Source of the DNA: Mycolicibacterium goodii
GTDB taxonomy: Bacteria; Actinomycetota; Actinomycetes; Mycobacteriales; Mycobacteriaceae
Assembly (NCBI RefSeq): GCF_001187505.1
Contig: NZ_CP012150.1
Span: forward strand, 3,782,001 to 3,846,000
DNA length: 64,000 bases
Reading direction: 5' to 3'
This document shows positions 1 to 8,608 of this stretch, in pieces; positions within the stretch are counted from its first letter, which is position 1, and each line of letters starts with the position of its first letter. The notes under the pieces are model-generated. The model did not search any database, was not told where the DNA came from, and worked only from the letters and a program-made list of their open reading frames with translations. Made by a program: the position numbers and the translations under genes.

Positions 1-4
1 ATGC

Positions 5-988
5 CTATTTGCCGCTACGGGCGTGGGTGACGACGTCGATGACGAACGTCGAGACGACGAAGATGACGGCGCCGAGCAGGGTGCAGCCGATCACCACGGG
101 CGCATCGCCGTTGTTGGCGGCGTTGACGGCCAACCGCCCGACCCCGTCGAGTCCGAAGATCTGCTCGGTGATGATCGCTCCGCCGAGGATCGCGGCGAAC
201 TCGATGGCGCCCAACGTCAGGATGGGATTGAGCGCCGCCGACAACGCGTGGTCGAAGTACACACCGCGGGGCCCGACGCCTTTCGCCCGTGCGGTGCGGA
301 TGTAGTCCTTGTTGGCGACCTCCAGCACCGAGGCGCGGACAACACGCTGGAACAGGCCGACCTCGACGAGCAGCAGGGTTGTCCACGGCAGCAGGAGATG
401 CCGCGCCCATTCGGCTGGGGACTCGGTCAACGCCACGTAGCCGCCGCTGGGGAAGAACTTCACGCCGGCCAGCGACAGCTGGTAATACAGCACGAACAGC
501 AGGATCACGCCGGTGACGAAAGTCGGCACCGACAGAAGCACATACGACACGCCTGAGGTGACGTGATCGAACACGCCGCCCGGCCGCCGTGCCGCGTACA
601 CCCCGAGGACGATCGAGATCGTGATCCACAGCAGCAGCGCACCCGCGGCGAGGCTGAACGTCACCGGGATCTTCTCCAGGATCAGCTCGGTGACCGGCCG
701 TTGCTGCCGGTAGGAGTACCCCAGGCTGGGCGGCCAGTTCACCAGTCCGGTGGGCGTGCCCTTGATCTCGGGTCCGCGCACCACGTAGTACCACAGTTGC
801 TGATACCAGGGATCGTTGAGCCGCAAGCTGTTTGCGATCGTCGCGATGGTCTCCTCCGAGGCGTTCTCGGGGGCTAGCATGCGGGCCGGGTCGCGATAGG
901 CGATGCGGGTCAGCCCGAAGGTGACGAGCACGACCGCGAACACCGTCAGCACCATGCGGGCGGCGCGGGCCAGGAGAAATCGGGTCAT
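5..988 (-). CDS. ABC transporter permease, DppB/OppB/NikB type
   Basis: Inner-membrane permease of a peptide, nickel or glutathione-type ABC importer, 327 aa, the usual family length. The N-terminus has a membrane segment (residues about 10–28), a long periplasmic stretch with the family-typical LGYSYRQQRPV, then five further hydrophobic segments. The EAA-type cytoplasmic loop is visible around DYIRTARAKGVG, which contacts the ATPase. It is the last gene visible of a minus-strand unit; its ATG lies 4 nt after the stop of the second permease. No substrate-binding protein is present in the window; one could lie beyond the left edge. The substrate cannot be read from the sequence. Confidence 0.9.
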   Translation of the reverse strand: MTRFLLARAARMVLTVFAVVLVTFGLTRIAYRDPARMLAPENASEETIATIANSLRLNDPWYQQLWYYVVRGPEIKGTPTGLVNWPPSLGYSYRQQRPVTELILEKIPVTFSLAAGALLLWITISIVLGVYAARRPGGVFDHVTSGVSYVLLSVPTFVTGVILLFVLYYQLSLAGVKFFPSGGYVALTESPAEWARHLLLPWTTLLLVEVGLFQRVVRASVLEVANKDYIRTARAKGVGPRGVYFDHALSAALNPILTLGAIEFAAILGGAIITEQIFGLDGVGRLAVNAANNGDAPVVIGCTLLGAVIFVVSTFVIDVVTHARSGK

Positions 989-992
989 CGAT

Positions 993-1934
993 TTACCGTG
1001 CCGACAGCGGATCGAACCGGCTGCGCAGCCGGGTGCTGAGGATGTTGAAACCGAGCACCGTCACGAACAGCGCGGCGGCCGGCGCGATGAGCATCAGCGG
1101 CTGGACCTGGTACAGAGCGGAATCCTGCGCGTTGGCGATCATCGTTCCCCAGCTCGGCGTCGGAGGTTTGATTCCGACGCCGAGGTAGGACAGTGACGCT
1201 TCGGCGACGATGTTGGTGGGCAATTGCACGGCCCAGTAGATGATCACCGTCGGGGCGATGTTGGGCAGGATCTCCCGCGTCAACACCCGCGCATGCGAGC
1301 TTCCCGACCCGATCGCCGCCAGCACGAACGGTCTGGCCTTGAGCTCGATCACCGAATTGCGCACCAGGCGGGCGAAATACGTCCACGAGAACAGCGCGAT
1401 GATGCCGATCACCACGAAGATGGGGTCCACCAGCGTGGTTCCCGCGGTGCCGCGGTTGAGTGTCACCACACTCAGCGCCGTCACCAAGAACGGGAAGGCC
1501 AGTGCGACGTTGGTCAACTCGGACAGCACGGCGTCGGTGCGACCACCGAAATACCCGCCGATCAGGCCGACGACGACACCGACCACCATCGCGATCGTGG
1601 TGGCCGGGACACCGATGGTCAGTGAGATCCGAGCGCCGTACAGCGTGCGGATGAACACGTCGCGACCCGATCCGTCGGCGCCCAGCAGGAACCCCTTGCC
1701 GCCGGTGATCGGCAGACCGCTGTCGTCGAGTGTGTCGTCGGGGAACTGGTCATCGGGGCCGTGCCCGACGAGCGCGGCGACCAGCGGTGCCGAAAGTGCG
1801 GCAAGCACAACCAGTCCCACGAGAACCGAGCCGAAAAGCAGACCGGGGTCGGCCACCAGCGAGCGCCAGCCGCGCCGGTGTGCAGACACCGGTGGGGCGC
1901 CGGTGGCGGGGGAGCGCAGCGCCAGAGACGTCAC
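993..1934 (-). CDS. ABC transporter permease, DppC/OppC type
   Basis: Second permease of the same importer, 313 aa. It has a cytoplasmic N-terminal tail, a first membrane segment near residues 35–55, the OppC_N-like GADGSGRDVFIRTLYGAR motif (residues about 84–101) and a C-terminal block of membrane segments with the EAA-like loop. Its start codon overlaps the end of the upstream ATPase gene by 4 nt, which points to translational coupling and equal dosage of the transporter parts. Confidence 0.9.
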   Translation of the reverse strand: MTSLALRSPATGAPPVSAHRRGWRSLVADPGLLFGSVLVGLVVLAALSAPLVAALVGHGPDDQFPDDTLDDSGLPITGGKGFLLGADGSGRDVFIRTLYGARISLTIGVPATTIAMVVGVVVGLIGGYFGGRTDAVLSELTNVALAFPFLVTALSVVTLNRGTAGTTLVDPIFVVIGIIALFSWTYFARLVRNSVIELKARPFVLAAIGSGSSHARVLTREILPNIAPTVIIYWAVQLPTNIVAEASLSYLGVGIKPPTPSWGTMIANAQDSALYQVQPLMLIAPAAALFVTVLGFNILSTRLRSRFDPLSAR

Positions 1935-3550
1935 GACACGGCCGCTTCCAGGCGCGGCACCGCATCCAGGAGACGCCGGGTGTAGGACGACTGCGGTGCG
2001 GCGAACACCTCTGCGGTACGACCGATCTCGGCCACGCCGTCGGGTGCGAGCACGATGACGCGCTGCGCGATCGAGGACACCACCCCAAGGTCGTGTGTGA
2101 TGAACAAAAACGCCGTATCCCGTTCCCGCGCCAGCTGTTCCACCAGGTCGATGATCTCGGCCTGCGTCGTCACGTCCAGGGCCGACAACGCCTCGTCGGC
2201 GACGATCAGGGAGGGCTCGAGCGCGAGCGCCCGCGCGATGGCGACCCGCTGACGTTGCCCGCCGGACAACTCCGCGGGATGCCGTTGCAGCAGATCCGTC
2301 GACAGCCGCGCCTGGGTGGCCGCCCGCTGCACGCGCGCGGTGACCTCGGCGGTCGATACCCCCTGCGCGCGTAGGGGTTCGGCGATCGAGTCGCCAGCGG
2401 TGCGGCGCGGGTTGAGGCTTGAGTACGGGTCCTGGAACACCAGTTGAACGGTGCGGCGGATCGCAGGGGACAGCCGGGGCACACCGTCGTCGACCGCGGT
2501 GGGCAGCTGGTTTCCAGCCAACACGATCGTGCCGGAATCGGCGTACTGCAGCCCGGCGACGATCCGCCCGACCGTCGACTTGCCCGAGCCTGATTCGCCT
2601 ACCAATCCGACGATCTCACCGCGGTTGACGGTGAAGCTCAGATCCTCGACAACCGTTCTGCGGTCGCGTCGGCCCCGGCTGCGGTAGCTCTTGTGAAGGT
2701 TGTCGACGGTCAGCAGCGGTTCGGTGTCGCGTTCGGTTGCACCGCCCCCGCCCAGGGTGTGCAATCCGGACGCGGCCAGCAGGTCGCGCGTGTACTGCTC
2801 GTGCGGGGCACGGTAGATCTGCTCGCGCGGACCGGATTCCACCACGCGCCCGTCCTTGACCACGGTCACCGTGTCGGCGATCTCGTGCACCACACCGAGG
2901 TCGTGGCTGACGAACAGGATCGCCGTGCCGTGCTCGTCCCGGAGGCGTTTGAGTAATTTCAGGATGTCGGACTGCACGCTGACGTCGAGCGCGGTGGTCG
3001 GCTCGTCGGCGATGATCAGTGCCGGGTTCAGCGCGATGGCCATCGCGATCATGACGCGTTGCCGCATGCCGCCGGAGAACTCGGCCGGGTAGTGGTCGTA
3101 GGCGTGTGAGGCGTCGGCGATACCGACCTCGTCGAGCAGTTCCTCGACACGGGCCCGCCGCGCCCGGCGGGTCTGACGGGTGTGGATCCGCACGACCTCG
3201 TCGATCTGGCGACCGATGGTCTTGAACGGGTGAAGGTTGCTCTGCGGATCCTGGAAGACGAACCCGATGTCCTTGCCCAGGATGGTGCGCAACTCGCGGT
3301 CGGAAATCGTCAGCAGATCCCGGCCGTCGAACCGCACCGCGCCGCTGACCTGTGCCCGCGTGCCGAGCAGACGGGTCGCGGCCAGCAGCGAAACGCTCTT
3401 ACCGGAACCGGATTCGCCGACTATCGCCGCGGTCTGACCCGCCTGCACCGAGAACGAGAAGGATTCGACAGCCCGCACCGCTCGCCGTCCGCTCGCGCGG
3501 TTCCCGGTATGGATCGTGACGGCGAGGTCGGCGACGTCAAAGAGCGCCAT
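1931..3550 (-). CDS. ABC transporter ATPase, fused DppD–DppF double domain
   Basis: Two complete ATP-binding cassettes in one chain. Each has its own Walker A (GESGSGKS, then GESGSGKST), signature (FSGGMRQR, then LSGGQRQR) and Walker B (ADEPTTALD, then ADEALSALD). It energises the two adjacent permeases. In many bacteria the two ATPases are separate proteins; the fused form is common in actinobacteria. The reading frame stays open upstream to 3586, but the extra 12 residues are arginine-rich and unlike the family, so I start at MALFDVADL (539 aa). Confidence 0.88.
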   Translation of the reverse strand: MALFDVADLAVTIHTGNRASGRRAVRAVESFSFSVQAGQTAAIVGESGSGKSVSLLAATRLLGTRAQVSGAVRFDGRDLLTISDRELRTILGKDIGFVFQDPQSNLHPFKTIGRQIDEVVRIHTRQTRRARRARVEELLDEVGIADASHAYDHYPAEFSGGMRQRVMIAMAIALNPALIIADEPTTALDVSVQSDILKLLKRLRDEHGTAILFVSHDLGVVHEIADTVTVVKDGRVVESGPREQIYRAPHEQYTRDLLAASGLHTLGGGGATERDTEPLLTVDNLHKSYRSRGRRDRRTVVEDLSFTVNRGEIVGLVGESGSGKSTVGRIVAGLQYADSGTIVLAGNQLPTAVDDGVPRLSPAIRRTVQLVFQDPYSSLNPRRTAGDSIAEPLRAQGVSTAEVTARVQRAATQARLSTDLLQRHPAELSGGQRQRVAIARALALEPSLIVADEALSALDVTTQAEIIDLVEQLARERDTAFLFITHDLGVVSSIAQRVIVLAPDGVAEIGRTAEVFAAPQSSYTRRLLDAVPRLEAAVS

Positions 3551-3653
3551 CGTGAATTCGCGCCGGTAAGGGCGACGTCGCCGCAATCATGCGATCACTA
3601 TGGAACCCGCCGGCGGCCGGGGCACCGGTTTGGATCAGCGGGAAATTATCCGC

Positions 3654-4898
3654 TCAGAACACGATTCCGGCATGCGGCGCCACGGGGACCGCGAACAACC
3701 GGTCGGCCGCGGCGACCGCATCGGTGCTGTCGGCACGGACCGACCCGGCCAACACGAGACTGGCCCACCGGGTTCCGCCCAGTAGCGTCGCGCCCAGGCT
3801 TTCGACACCTGCCACCAGTTGCGCGGGTTCGTCGGTGAGCGTCGCCCCGTGCGGGGAGATCCGGTAGGTGCGGGAATTCTCCTGCAGCACCGGATCCTCG
3901 ACGCGTAGCGTCACCGTGTCGTCGCCGCGGTAGGTGCGCGCGTCGAGCACGGCCGCGACATCGACGACGCGCAACCAGGTCTCGTCACGTACCCCGGTGA
4001 TGCGCGCGGCGCGCCGATCGGTGAGCAACTCCGGCAGCGGATCGTCGACGGGTCGCATCACGAACACCACGCGGTCGATCAGATCCAGCTGAAGCAGGTA
4101 GCGCATCAGGGCCAGGTACGCCTCGGGTGTGGGCGCGAACAGGTCGTCGACGACGATGGTGCGCTGATTGCTGACGAACCAGGCTTCGGTGTCGGCGGCG
4201 TGGTACCGGACGAAACCGGTCTCTGATCCCGGATCCCCGTGTACGGCAACATAGTTCGGAGCGGCCGCGGCCGCGGCCTTGAGTCTGCGGGTGTGCCACC
4301 ACACCTGGGGGCGGTCGATGGAGCCCGGGCGGGTCGGCCGGTTGGCGGCGTAGATCTGCGGTAACAGCTCCCAGGAGGTCTCGACGTCGATCAACCGCAC
4401 CGGACCGCCACGGCCGACGCCCGGCCGCAGGGCCGCCCGGCGGACGTCCACCTCGATCGTCGCCGTGGAACTCGCGACGCCGTAGCCGAAGCGTTCGTAG
4501 ATCGTCGCCTCGGATGCGCGCAGCGTCGCCACGGCCTCGCCGCGCTCACGGATCTGCTGCAGTTGCGCACGCATCAGACCGGTCGCGATGCCGCGGCGGG
4601 TGAAGGTGGGCAGCACGCCCACGTGGGTGACCGCGGCATGCCCGAGTTGTTTACCGCCGGGCAGCGTGAGCGTGCTGGTCTGGGCGTCGGTGGCGCCGAC
4701 GAGTTGTCCGTTCACGAACGCCCCGATCGAGCGACCCGGCTCCATCAGGGTGCGGATCTGGCCCGGCCGCAGATCGGTCAGCTGCCCGAAACCCACCATG
4801 GCCGTGCGGAACACGTTGATGGCGGTGGTCAGTTCGTCGTCGGTGTCGAGCACCCGGATCTGGATGTTCATCGATTTGGGCAACGCTGCCGGAATCAC
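3654..4898 (-). CDS. GNAT N-acetyltransferase, Eis family
   Basis: A 414-aa protein with the Eis layout: an N-terminal GNAT domain with the acetyl-CoA-binding stretch GVLPTFTRRGIATGLMRAQL, a second degenerate GNAT-like domain, and a sterol-carrier-like C-terminal domain. It ends in Phe, whose free carboxylate is the catalytic base in characterised Eis enzymes; the conserved Tyr of the ERFGYG motif is also present. Eis proteins acetylate amines of aminoglycosides and other molecules. M. smegmatis encodes more than one Eis-like protein, so I do not assign the gene symbol. The GTG start overlaps the end of the trehalase gene by 4 nt; an internal ATG at 4874 (MNIQIRV) is a possible alternative. 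Confidence 0.85.
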   Translation of the reverse strand: MIPAALPKSMNIQIRVLDTDDELTTAINVFRTAMVGFGQLTDLRPGQIRTLMEPGRSIGAFVNGQLVGATDAQTSTLTLPGGKQLGHAAVTHVGVLPTFTRRGIATGLMRAQLQQIRERGEAVATLRASEATIYERFGYGVASSTATIEVDVRRAALRPGVGRGGPVRLIDVETSWELLPQIYAANRPTRPGSIDRPQVWWHTRRLKAAAAAAPNYVAVHGDPGSETGFVRYHAADTEAWFVSNQRTIVVDDLFAPTPEAYLALMRYLLQLDLIDRVVFVMRPVDDPLPELLTDRRAARITGVRDETWLRVVDVAAVLDARTYRGDDTVTLRVEDPVLQENSRTYRISPHGATLTDEPAQLVAGVESLGATLLGGTRWASLVLAGSVRADSTDAVAAADRLFAVPVAPHAGIVF

Positions 4899-6901
4899 AT
4901 CGGCGCGTTGGCCGGGACGAACACCCCGGAGCTGTCGGCTTCCTCCTCGGCGCGGATGACGTGCACCACCGCGTTGATCAACGCCAGGTGGGTGAACGCC
5001 TGCGGGAAGTTGCCCAGATGCCTGCCGGTCCTCGGCTCGATCTCCTCGGCGTACAGGTGCAGCGGGCTCGCGAACGAGAGCAGACGTTCACACAGATGCT
5101 TGGCGCGACTCACCTCGCCGATCTCCACCAGTGCCGACACCAGCCAGAACGAACAGATCGTGAACGTGCCCTCTTCACCGGACAGGCCGTCGTCGGTCTC
5201 CTCGACGCGGTACCGCAGCACCAGGCCGTCGTCGGTGAGCTCGTCGGCGATCGCCAGCACGGTGGCGCGGATGCGCGGATCGTCGGCGGGCAGGAAGCGG
5301 GTCAGCACCGCCAACAGCAGCGAGGCGTCGAGCGCGTCGTCGCCGTAGCGCTGGGTCAGCACGCCGCGCTTGTCGACGCCGCGCGCGAGCACGTCGGCCT
5401 TGATCTCCTCGGCGATCGCGCGCCACTGCTGCGCATAGCTCTTCTCGCCCTGCAACTCGGCGAGCTTGGAGCCGCGATCCAGCGCGACCCAGCACATGAT
5501 CTTGCTGGAGGTGAAGTGCTGCGGATCGCCGCGCACCTCCCAGATCCCGCGGTCGGGTTCCTTCCAGTGCTTGATGGCTTCCTCTACCTGGTTCTTGAGC
5601 ACCGGCCACAGCGCGTCGGGGATCTGCTCGCGGGACTTGGCGTGCAGGTACACCGAGTCCAGCATGGTGCCCCAGATGTCGTGCTGCCGTTGGTTGTAGG
5701 CGCCGTTGCCGATACGCACCGGGCGCGAGTTGTCGTAGCCGGACAGGTGGTGCAGTTCCTCTTCGACCAGGCTGCGTTCGCCGCCGACGCCGTACATCAC
5801 CTGAAGCGGGTGCCGCTCGCCGTTGTTGGCGCCGGACACGTCGGCGATGAACGCGAAGAAGTCGTCGGCCTCACGGTCCAGCCCCAGGGTGTACAGGCCC
5901 CACAACGCGAACGTCGAATCGCGGATCCACGAGTAGCGGTAGTCCCAGTTGCGCTCGCCCTGCGGGGTCTCCGGCAGCGACGTGGTCGGCGCGGCGAGCA
6001 GCGCGCCGGTGGGGGAGTAGGTGAGGCCCTTGAGTGTCAGCGCGCTGCGCTGCAGGTACGACCGCCACGGGTGGTCGGGGAAGTCGCCGATGTTGATCCA
6101 CTGGCGCCACGCCTCGCTGGTCTTCCACATCTTGTCGGCGGCCTCGTCATACGTCTGCGGCGCCGGATGCTTGGACCAGCTCAGGGCCACGAACACGTTG
6201 TCGCCCTCGGTCAGCCGGGTGCGGGCCCGCGCCTCGCGGCCCTCGATGCCGATGCGCAGATTCGTGGTGAGACGCAGGGTCGGGTGCGAGTCGGGATTGC
6301 GGCTCGCACGCGCGATGGCCTCGCCGTAGGCCGGGCCCGAGTACTCCCACGCCGCGCTCACCCGGTGATAGTCGAACGCCGGTTCGCAGTTCATGACGAG
6401 TTCGACGGTTCCGCTCACGCACCTGACCGTGCGCAGCAGGATGTGCTCGGCATCCCAGTCCATCGGGGTGCGGCGGTGGGTCCGCGACCGTGTCTCGATG
6501 TCGTGCCAGGGCCCCATCACCAGGGCGTCGCGCACGATCAGCCAGCCCGTGTGGGTCTGCCAGGTGGTCTCCAGGATGAGGCTGCCCGGCAGGTAGCGCC
6601 GCGCCGCGGGCACGCTCACGCCGTAGGGGCCGAGCCGGAAATGCCCCGCACCGCGATCCAGGATGGCGCCGAAGACGCTGGGGGAGTCCGGCCGCGGGAC
6701 GCACAGCCACTCGACCGATCCGGCCGAGCTGATCAGGCAGGTGTTCTCGCAGTCGGAGAGAAAGCCGTAGTCGGCGATCGGCGGAAACGGGTTCCGCAGC
6801 GCCGCGCCCGCGGAGTAGGGCACTGGGGCCGTCACGGTCAGCGGGCCGTCGGCCGCCCTCCGGTCCGCACCGTCGGTGGGCTCGGTCTGTTGCAGAACCA
6901 T
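4895..6901 (-). CDS. Trehalase, glycoside hydrolase family 15
   Basis: GH15-type protein of about 668 aa that closely resembles the mycobacterial trehalase (Rv2402 in M. tuberculosis; the M. smegmatis enzyme has been shown to hydrolyse trehalose to glucose, as I recall). An N-terminal beta-sandwich region (IADYGFLSDCENTCLIS, residues about 36–52) precedes the alpha/alpha barrel, which carries GERNWDYRYSWIRDST and, near the C-terminus, EEGTFTICSFW with the glutamate expected to be catalytic. The start is MVLQQTEP at 6901. In-frame ATGs at 6913 and 6910 (MMCCMVLQQ) are alternatives; the longer upstream extension is non-conserved. Cytoplasmic; it recycles the stress sugar trehalose. Confidence 0.87.
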   Translation of the reverse strand: MVLQQTEPTDGADRRAADGPLTVTAPVPYSAGAALRNPFPPIADYGFLSDCENTCLISSAGSVEWLCVPRPDSPSVFGAILDRGAGHFRLGPYGVSVPAARRYLPGSLILETTWQTHTGWLIVRDALVMGPWHDIETRSRTHRRTPMDWDAEHILLRTVRCVSGTVELVMNCEPAFDYHRVSAAWEYSGPAYGEAIARASRNPDSHPTLRLTTNLRIGIEGREARARTRLTEGDNVFVALSWSKHPAPQTYDEAADKMWKTSEAWRQWINIGDFPDHPWRSYLQRSALTLKGLTYSPTGALLAAPTTSLPETPQGERNWDYRYSWIRDSTFALWGLYTLGLDREADDFFAFIADVSGANNGERHPLQVMYGVGGERSLVEEELHHLSGYDNSRPVRIGNGAYNQRQHDIWGTMLDSVYLHAKSREQIPDALWPVLKNQVEEAIKHWKEPDRGIWEVRGDPQHFTSSKIMCWVALDRGSKLAELQGEKSYAQQWRAIAEEIKADVLARGVDKRGVLTQRYGDDALDASLLLAVLTRFLPADDPRIRATVLAIADELTDDGLVLRYRVEETDDGLSGEEGTFTICSFWLVSALVEIGEVSRAKHLCERLLSFASPLHLYAEEIEPRTGRHLGNFPQAFTHLALINAVVHVIRAEEEADSSGVFVPANAPM

Positions 6902-7006
6902 GCAGCACATCATCGACTGCGGATATGCGCCACGTCTACCCGGAACGGACGTGTCGAGAGTTACTGGCGGGACGGGACAGATTTTGCCATCGCATACGCT
7001 TGCCTC

Positions 7007-7210
7007 ATGGGCGCGCTCCTGAATTGGTGGGACAGCGTTGAGCTGTGGCTGACGGGGTTGCCCTTCGTGGCGCAGACCGCGGTGGTCATGCCGGTGGTGC
7101 TGGCGTTGGCCTACGGCATCGCGGTCGTGCTCGACGGCGCACTCGCCCAGGGTGTGCACGGCCTTCGCCGGCTGCGCCGGGCGGATTCGGTGGAAGCGGG
7201 ATCGGAATGA
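7007..7210 (+). CDS. Small conserved membrane protein (Rv2401A-like)
   Basis: A 67-aa protein with one or two hydrophobic segments (residues about 14–43) and a basic C-terminal tail (HGLRRLRR). The position between the trehalase gene and subI matches M. tuberculosis Rv2401A, a small protein of unknown function. A TACGCT −10 hexamer at 6995–7000 ends 6 nt before the ATG, so the transcript probably starts at the start codon (leaderless). Divergent from the trehalase gene. Function unknown. Confidence 0.7.
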   Translation: MGALLNWWDSVELWLTGLPFVAQTAVVMPVVLALAYGIAVVLDGALAQGVHGLRRLRRADSVEAGSE

Positions 7211-7293
7211 CCGGCATGCCCCGGTCCAGGGTGACCTTGGTGCTGATCGTCCTGGTGGTGCTGGTCATCGTCATGTGGTTCTTGACCCGCTGA
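7207..7293 (+). CDS. 28-aa single-span membrane peptide, coupled to upstream gene
   Basis: The ATG overlaps the TGA of the preceding small membrane gene in an ATGA arrangement. The predicted peptide, beginning MTGMPRSR, is a short basic N-terminus followed by about 17 uninterrupted hydrophobic residues (VTLVLIVLVVLVIVMWF) and a Thr-Arg end, which is a good single membrane span. The overlap and clean transmembrane pattern suggest a real micro-protein made by translational coupling. There is no family recognition; conservation across mycobacteria would decide. Confidence 0.5.
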   Translation: MTGMPRSRVTLVLIVLVVLVIVMWFLTR

Positions 7294-7340
7294 GACCAGT
7301 TCACAGCCGCCCCCGGCAAGGTGTCCGCGGTGAATTCTGT

Positions 7341-7346
7341 TATTCT
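7341..7346 (+). promoter_or_regulatory. −10 element of the subI–cysTWA leader transcript
   Basis: TATTCT fits the mycobacterial −10 pattern TANNNT and ends 7 nt before the ATG of the leader peptide, placing the transcription start at or next to that ATG. No clear −35 is visible, as is common in mycobacteria. Confidence 0.6.
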
Positions 7347-7353
7347 TCGCGCC

Positions 7354-7446
7354 ATGCACGCGGCCGTCAGCGCTTCGGGGAGCCACATCGTGGTGCTTCC
7401 TGCTGTCGGTTTCTGCGTTGTTGCCGACGTTCACTGTTGTCGCTGA
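7354..7446 (+). CDS. Polycysteine leaderless leader peptide upstream of subI
   Basis: A 30-codon ORF beginning MHAAVSASGS and ending DVHCCR, with a further Cys at codon 21. The tandem TGT TGT codons lie two codons before the stop. The ATG sits 7 nt after a −10 hexamer and there is no Shine–Dalgarno sequence, so the mRNA is most likely leaderless. Leaderless short ORFs with clustered Cys codons have been described in mycobacteria as cysteine-responsive attenuators of sulfur-assimilation operons. The position here, ahead of the sulfate importer, fits that role exactly: ribosome stalling at Cys codons under cysteine shortage would open expression of subI-cysTWA. Confidence 0.8.
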   Translation: MHAAVSASGSHIVVLPAVGFCVVADVHCCR

Positions 7447-7564
7447 CTCCAACCCGTCCGCGGTTCGGGGTCGGTCGTGGCTGATCGTTTGCCAAGAATG
7501 CTGATCCATCTGCCTTCCGCTGTGACGGTTCACCCCTGTCCCCAGCCCGAAGGAAAGGTCATCA
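7447..7564 (+). promoter_or_regulatory. Attenuator region between leader peptide and subI
   Basis: Untranslated stretch between the leader-peptide stop and the subI GTG. The subI ribosome-binding site (GGAAAGG, 7552–7558) lies 6 nt before the start. CCTTC at 7513–7517 is complementary to GAAGG at 7549–7553 and could mask it. No intrinsic terminator with a U-run is visible, so control would be at RBS access or Rho-dependent termination. The structure is an inference from complementarity by eye. Confidence 0.45.
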
Positions 7565-8608
7565 GTGCCCACGAAATCGAAGTTCTGGCCGGTTCTCAGC
7601 AAGGCCGCCGCGTTGGCCACCACCGGCATCCTGGCCGTCGGCTGTGGCGGCGGTGCCAGCGACGTCGCAGGCGGTGACGGCGGCGCCGAAGGGGCCGCCG
7701 AGACGACGCTGACGCTGGTCGCCTACGCGGTGCCCGAGCCGGGTTGGAGCAAGATCATCCCGGCCTTCACCGCCACCGAAGAGGGCAAGGGTGTCGCGGT
7801 GCGCACCTCCTACGGGGCCTCCGGTGACCAGTCGCGCGCCGTCGTCGACGGCAAGCCCGCCGACATCGTCAACTTCTCGGTGGAGCCCGACGTCGCCCGG
7901 CTGGTCAAGGCGGGCAAGGTCGACAAGGACTGGAACGCCGGCGCCACCAAGGGCATCCCGTTCGGTTCGGTGGTTTCGCTCGTCGTCCGCAAGGGCAACC
8001 CGAAGGGCATCAAGGACTGGGACGACCTGTTGCAGCCGGGACTCGAGGTGGTGACCCCGAGCCCGCTGAGTTCGGGCTCGGCCAAGTGGAACCTGCTGGC
8101 GCCGTACGCCGCGAAGAGCAACGGCGGCCAGAACCCCGAGGCCGGCATCGACTTCGTCAACAAGCTGGTCACCGAGCACGTCAAGACCCGCCCCGGCTCG
8201 GGCCGTGAGGCCACCGACGTGTTCCTGCAGGGCACCGGCGACGTGCTGATCAGCTACGAGAACGAGGCGATCTACGTCGAGCGCCAGGGCAAGCCCGTCG
8301 AGCACATCAACCCGCCGCAGACCTTCAAGATCGAGAATCCGGTCGCGGTCGTCAACACCACCTCACACGCGGAGCAGGCCAACGCGCTGAAGAACTTCCT
8401 GTTCACCCCCGAAGGTCAAAAGCTGTGGGCCGAGGCCGGGTTCCGGCCCGTCGACCCGGCCGTCGCCGAGCAGTACGCCAAGGACTTCCCGACGCCGGAG
8501 AAGCTGTGGACGATCGACGACCTGGGCGGCTGGGACGCGGTCGACCCGGCGCTGTTCGACAAGGACAACGGCACCATCACCAAGATCTACAAGCAGGCCA
8601 CTGGATGA
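7565..8608 (+). CDS. subI: Sulfate-binding lipoprotein SubI
   Basis: Periplasmic sulfate/thiosulfate-binding protein, 347 aa, first gene of the sulfate importer. The N-terminus has a basic region, a hydrophobic stretch and a lipobox ending AVGC (Cys at residue 26), so it should be a lipid-anchored exported protein. The family features LTLVAYAVPEPGW and the anion-binding TSYGASGDQSRAV (residues about 79–91) are present. The GTG start is preceded by a GGAAAGG ribosome-binding site. It hands sulfate to CysT/CysW; its stop overlaps the cysT start by 4 nt. Expression is probably set by the upstream polycysteine leader. Confidence 0.93.
   Translation: MPTKSKFWPVLSKAAALATTGILAVGCGGGASDVAGGDGGAEGAAETTLTLVAYAVPEPGWSKIIPAFTATEEGKGVAVRTSYGASGDQSRAVVDGKPADIVNFSVEPDVARLVKAGKVDKDWNAGATKGIPFGSVVSLVVRKGNPKGIKDWDDLLQPGLEVVTPSPLSSGSAKWNLLAPYAAKSNGGQNPEAGIDFVNKLVTEHVKTRPGSGREATDVFLQGTGDVLISYENEAIYVERQGKPVEHINPPQTFKIENPVAVVNTTSHAEQANALKNFLFTPEGQKLWAEAGFRPVDPAVAEQYAKDFPTPEKLWTIDDLGGWDAVDPALFDKDNGTITKIYKQATG

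Noticed and set aside
6890..6915. Tandem Cys codons (MMCCM) at the trehalase start as a third polycysteine leader
   Set aside because: The frame runs straight into the trehalase with no stop, and there is no link to sulfur metabolism.
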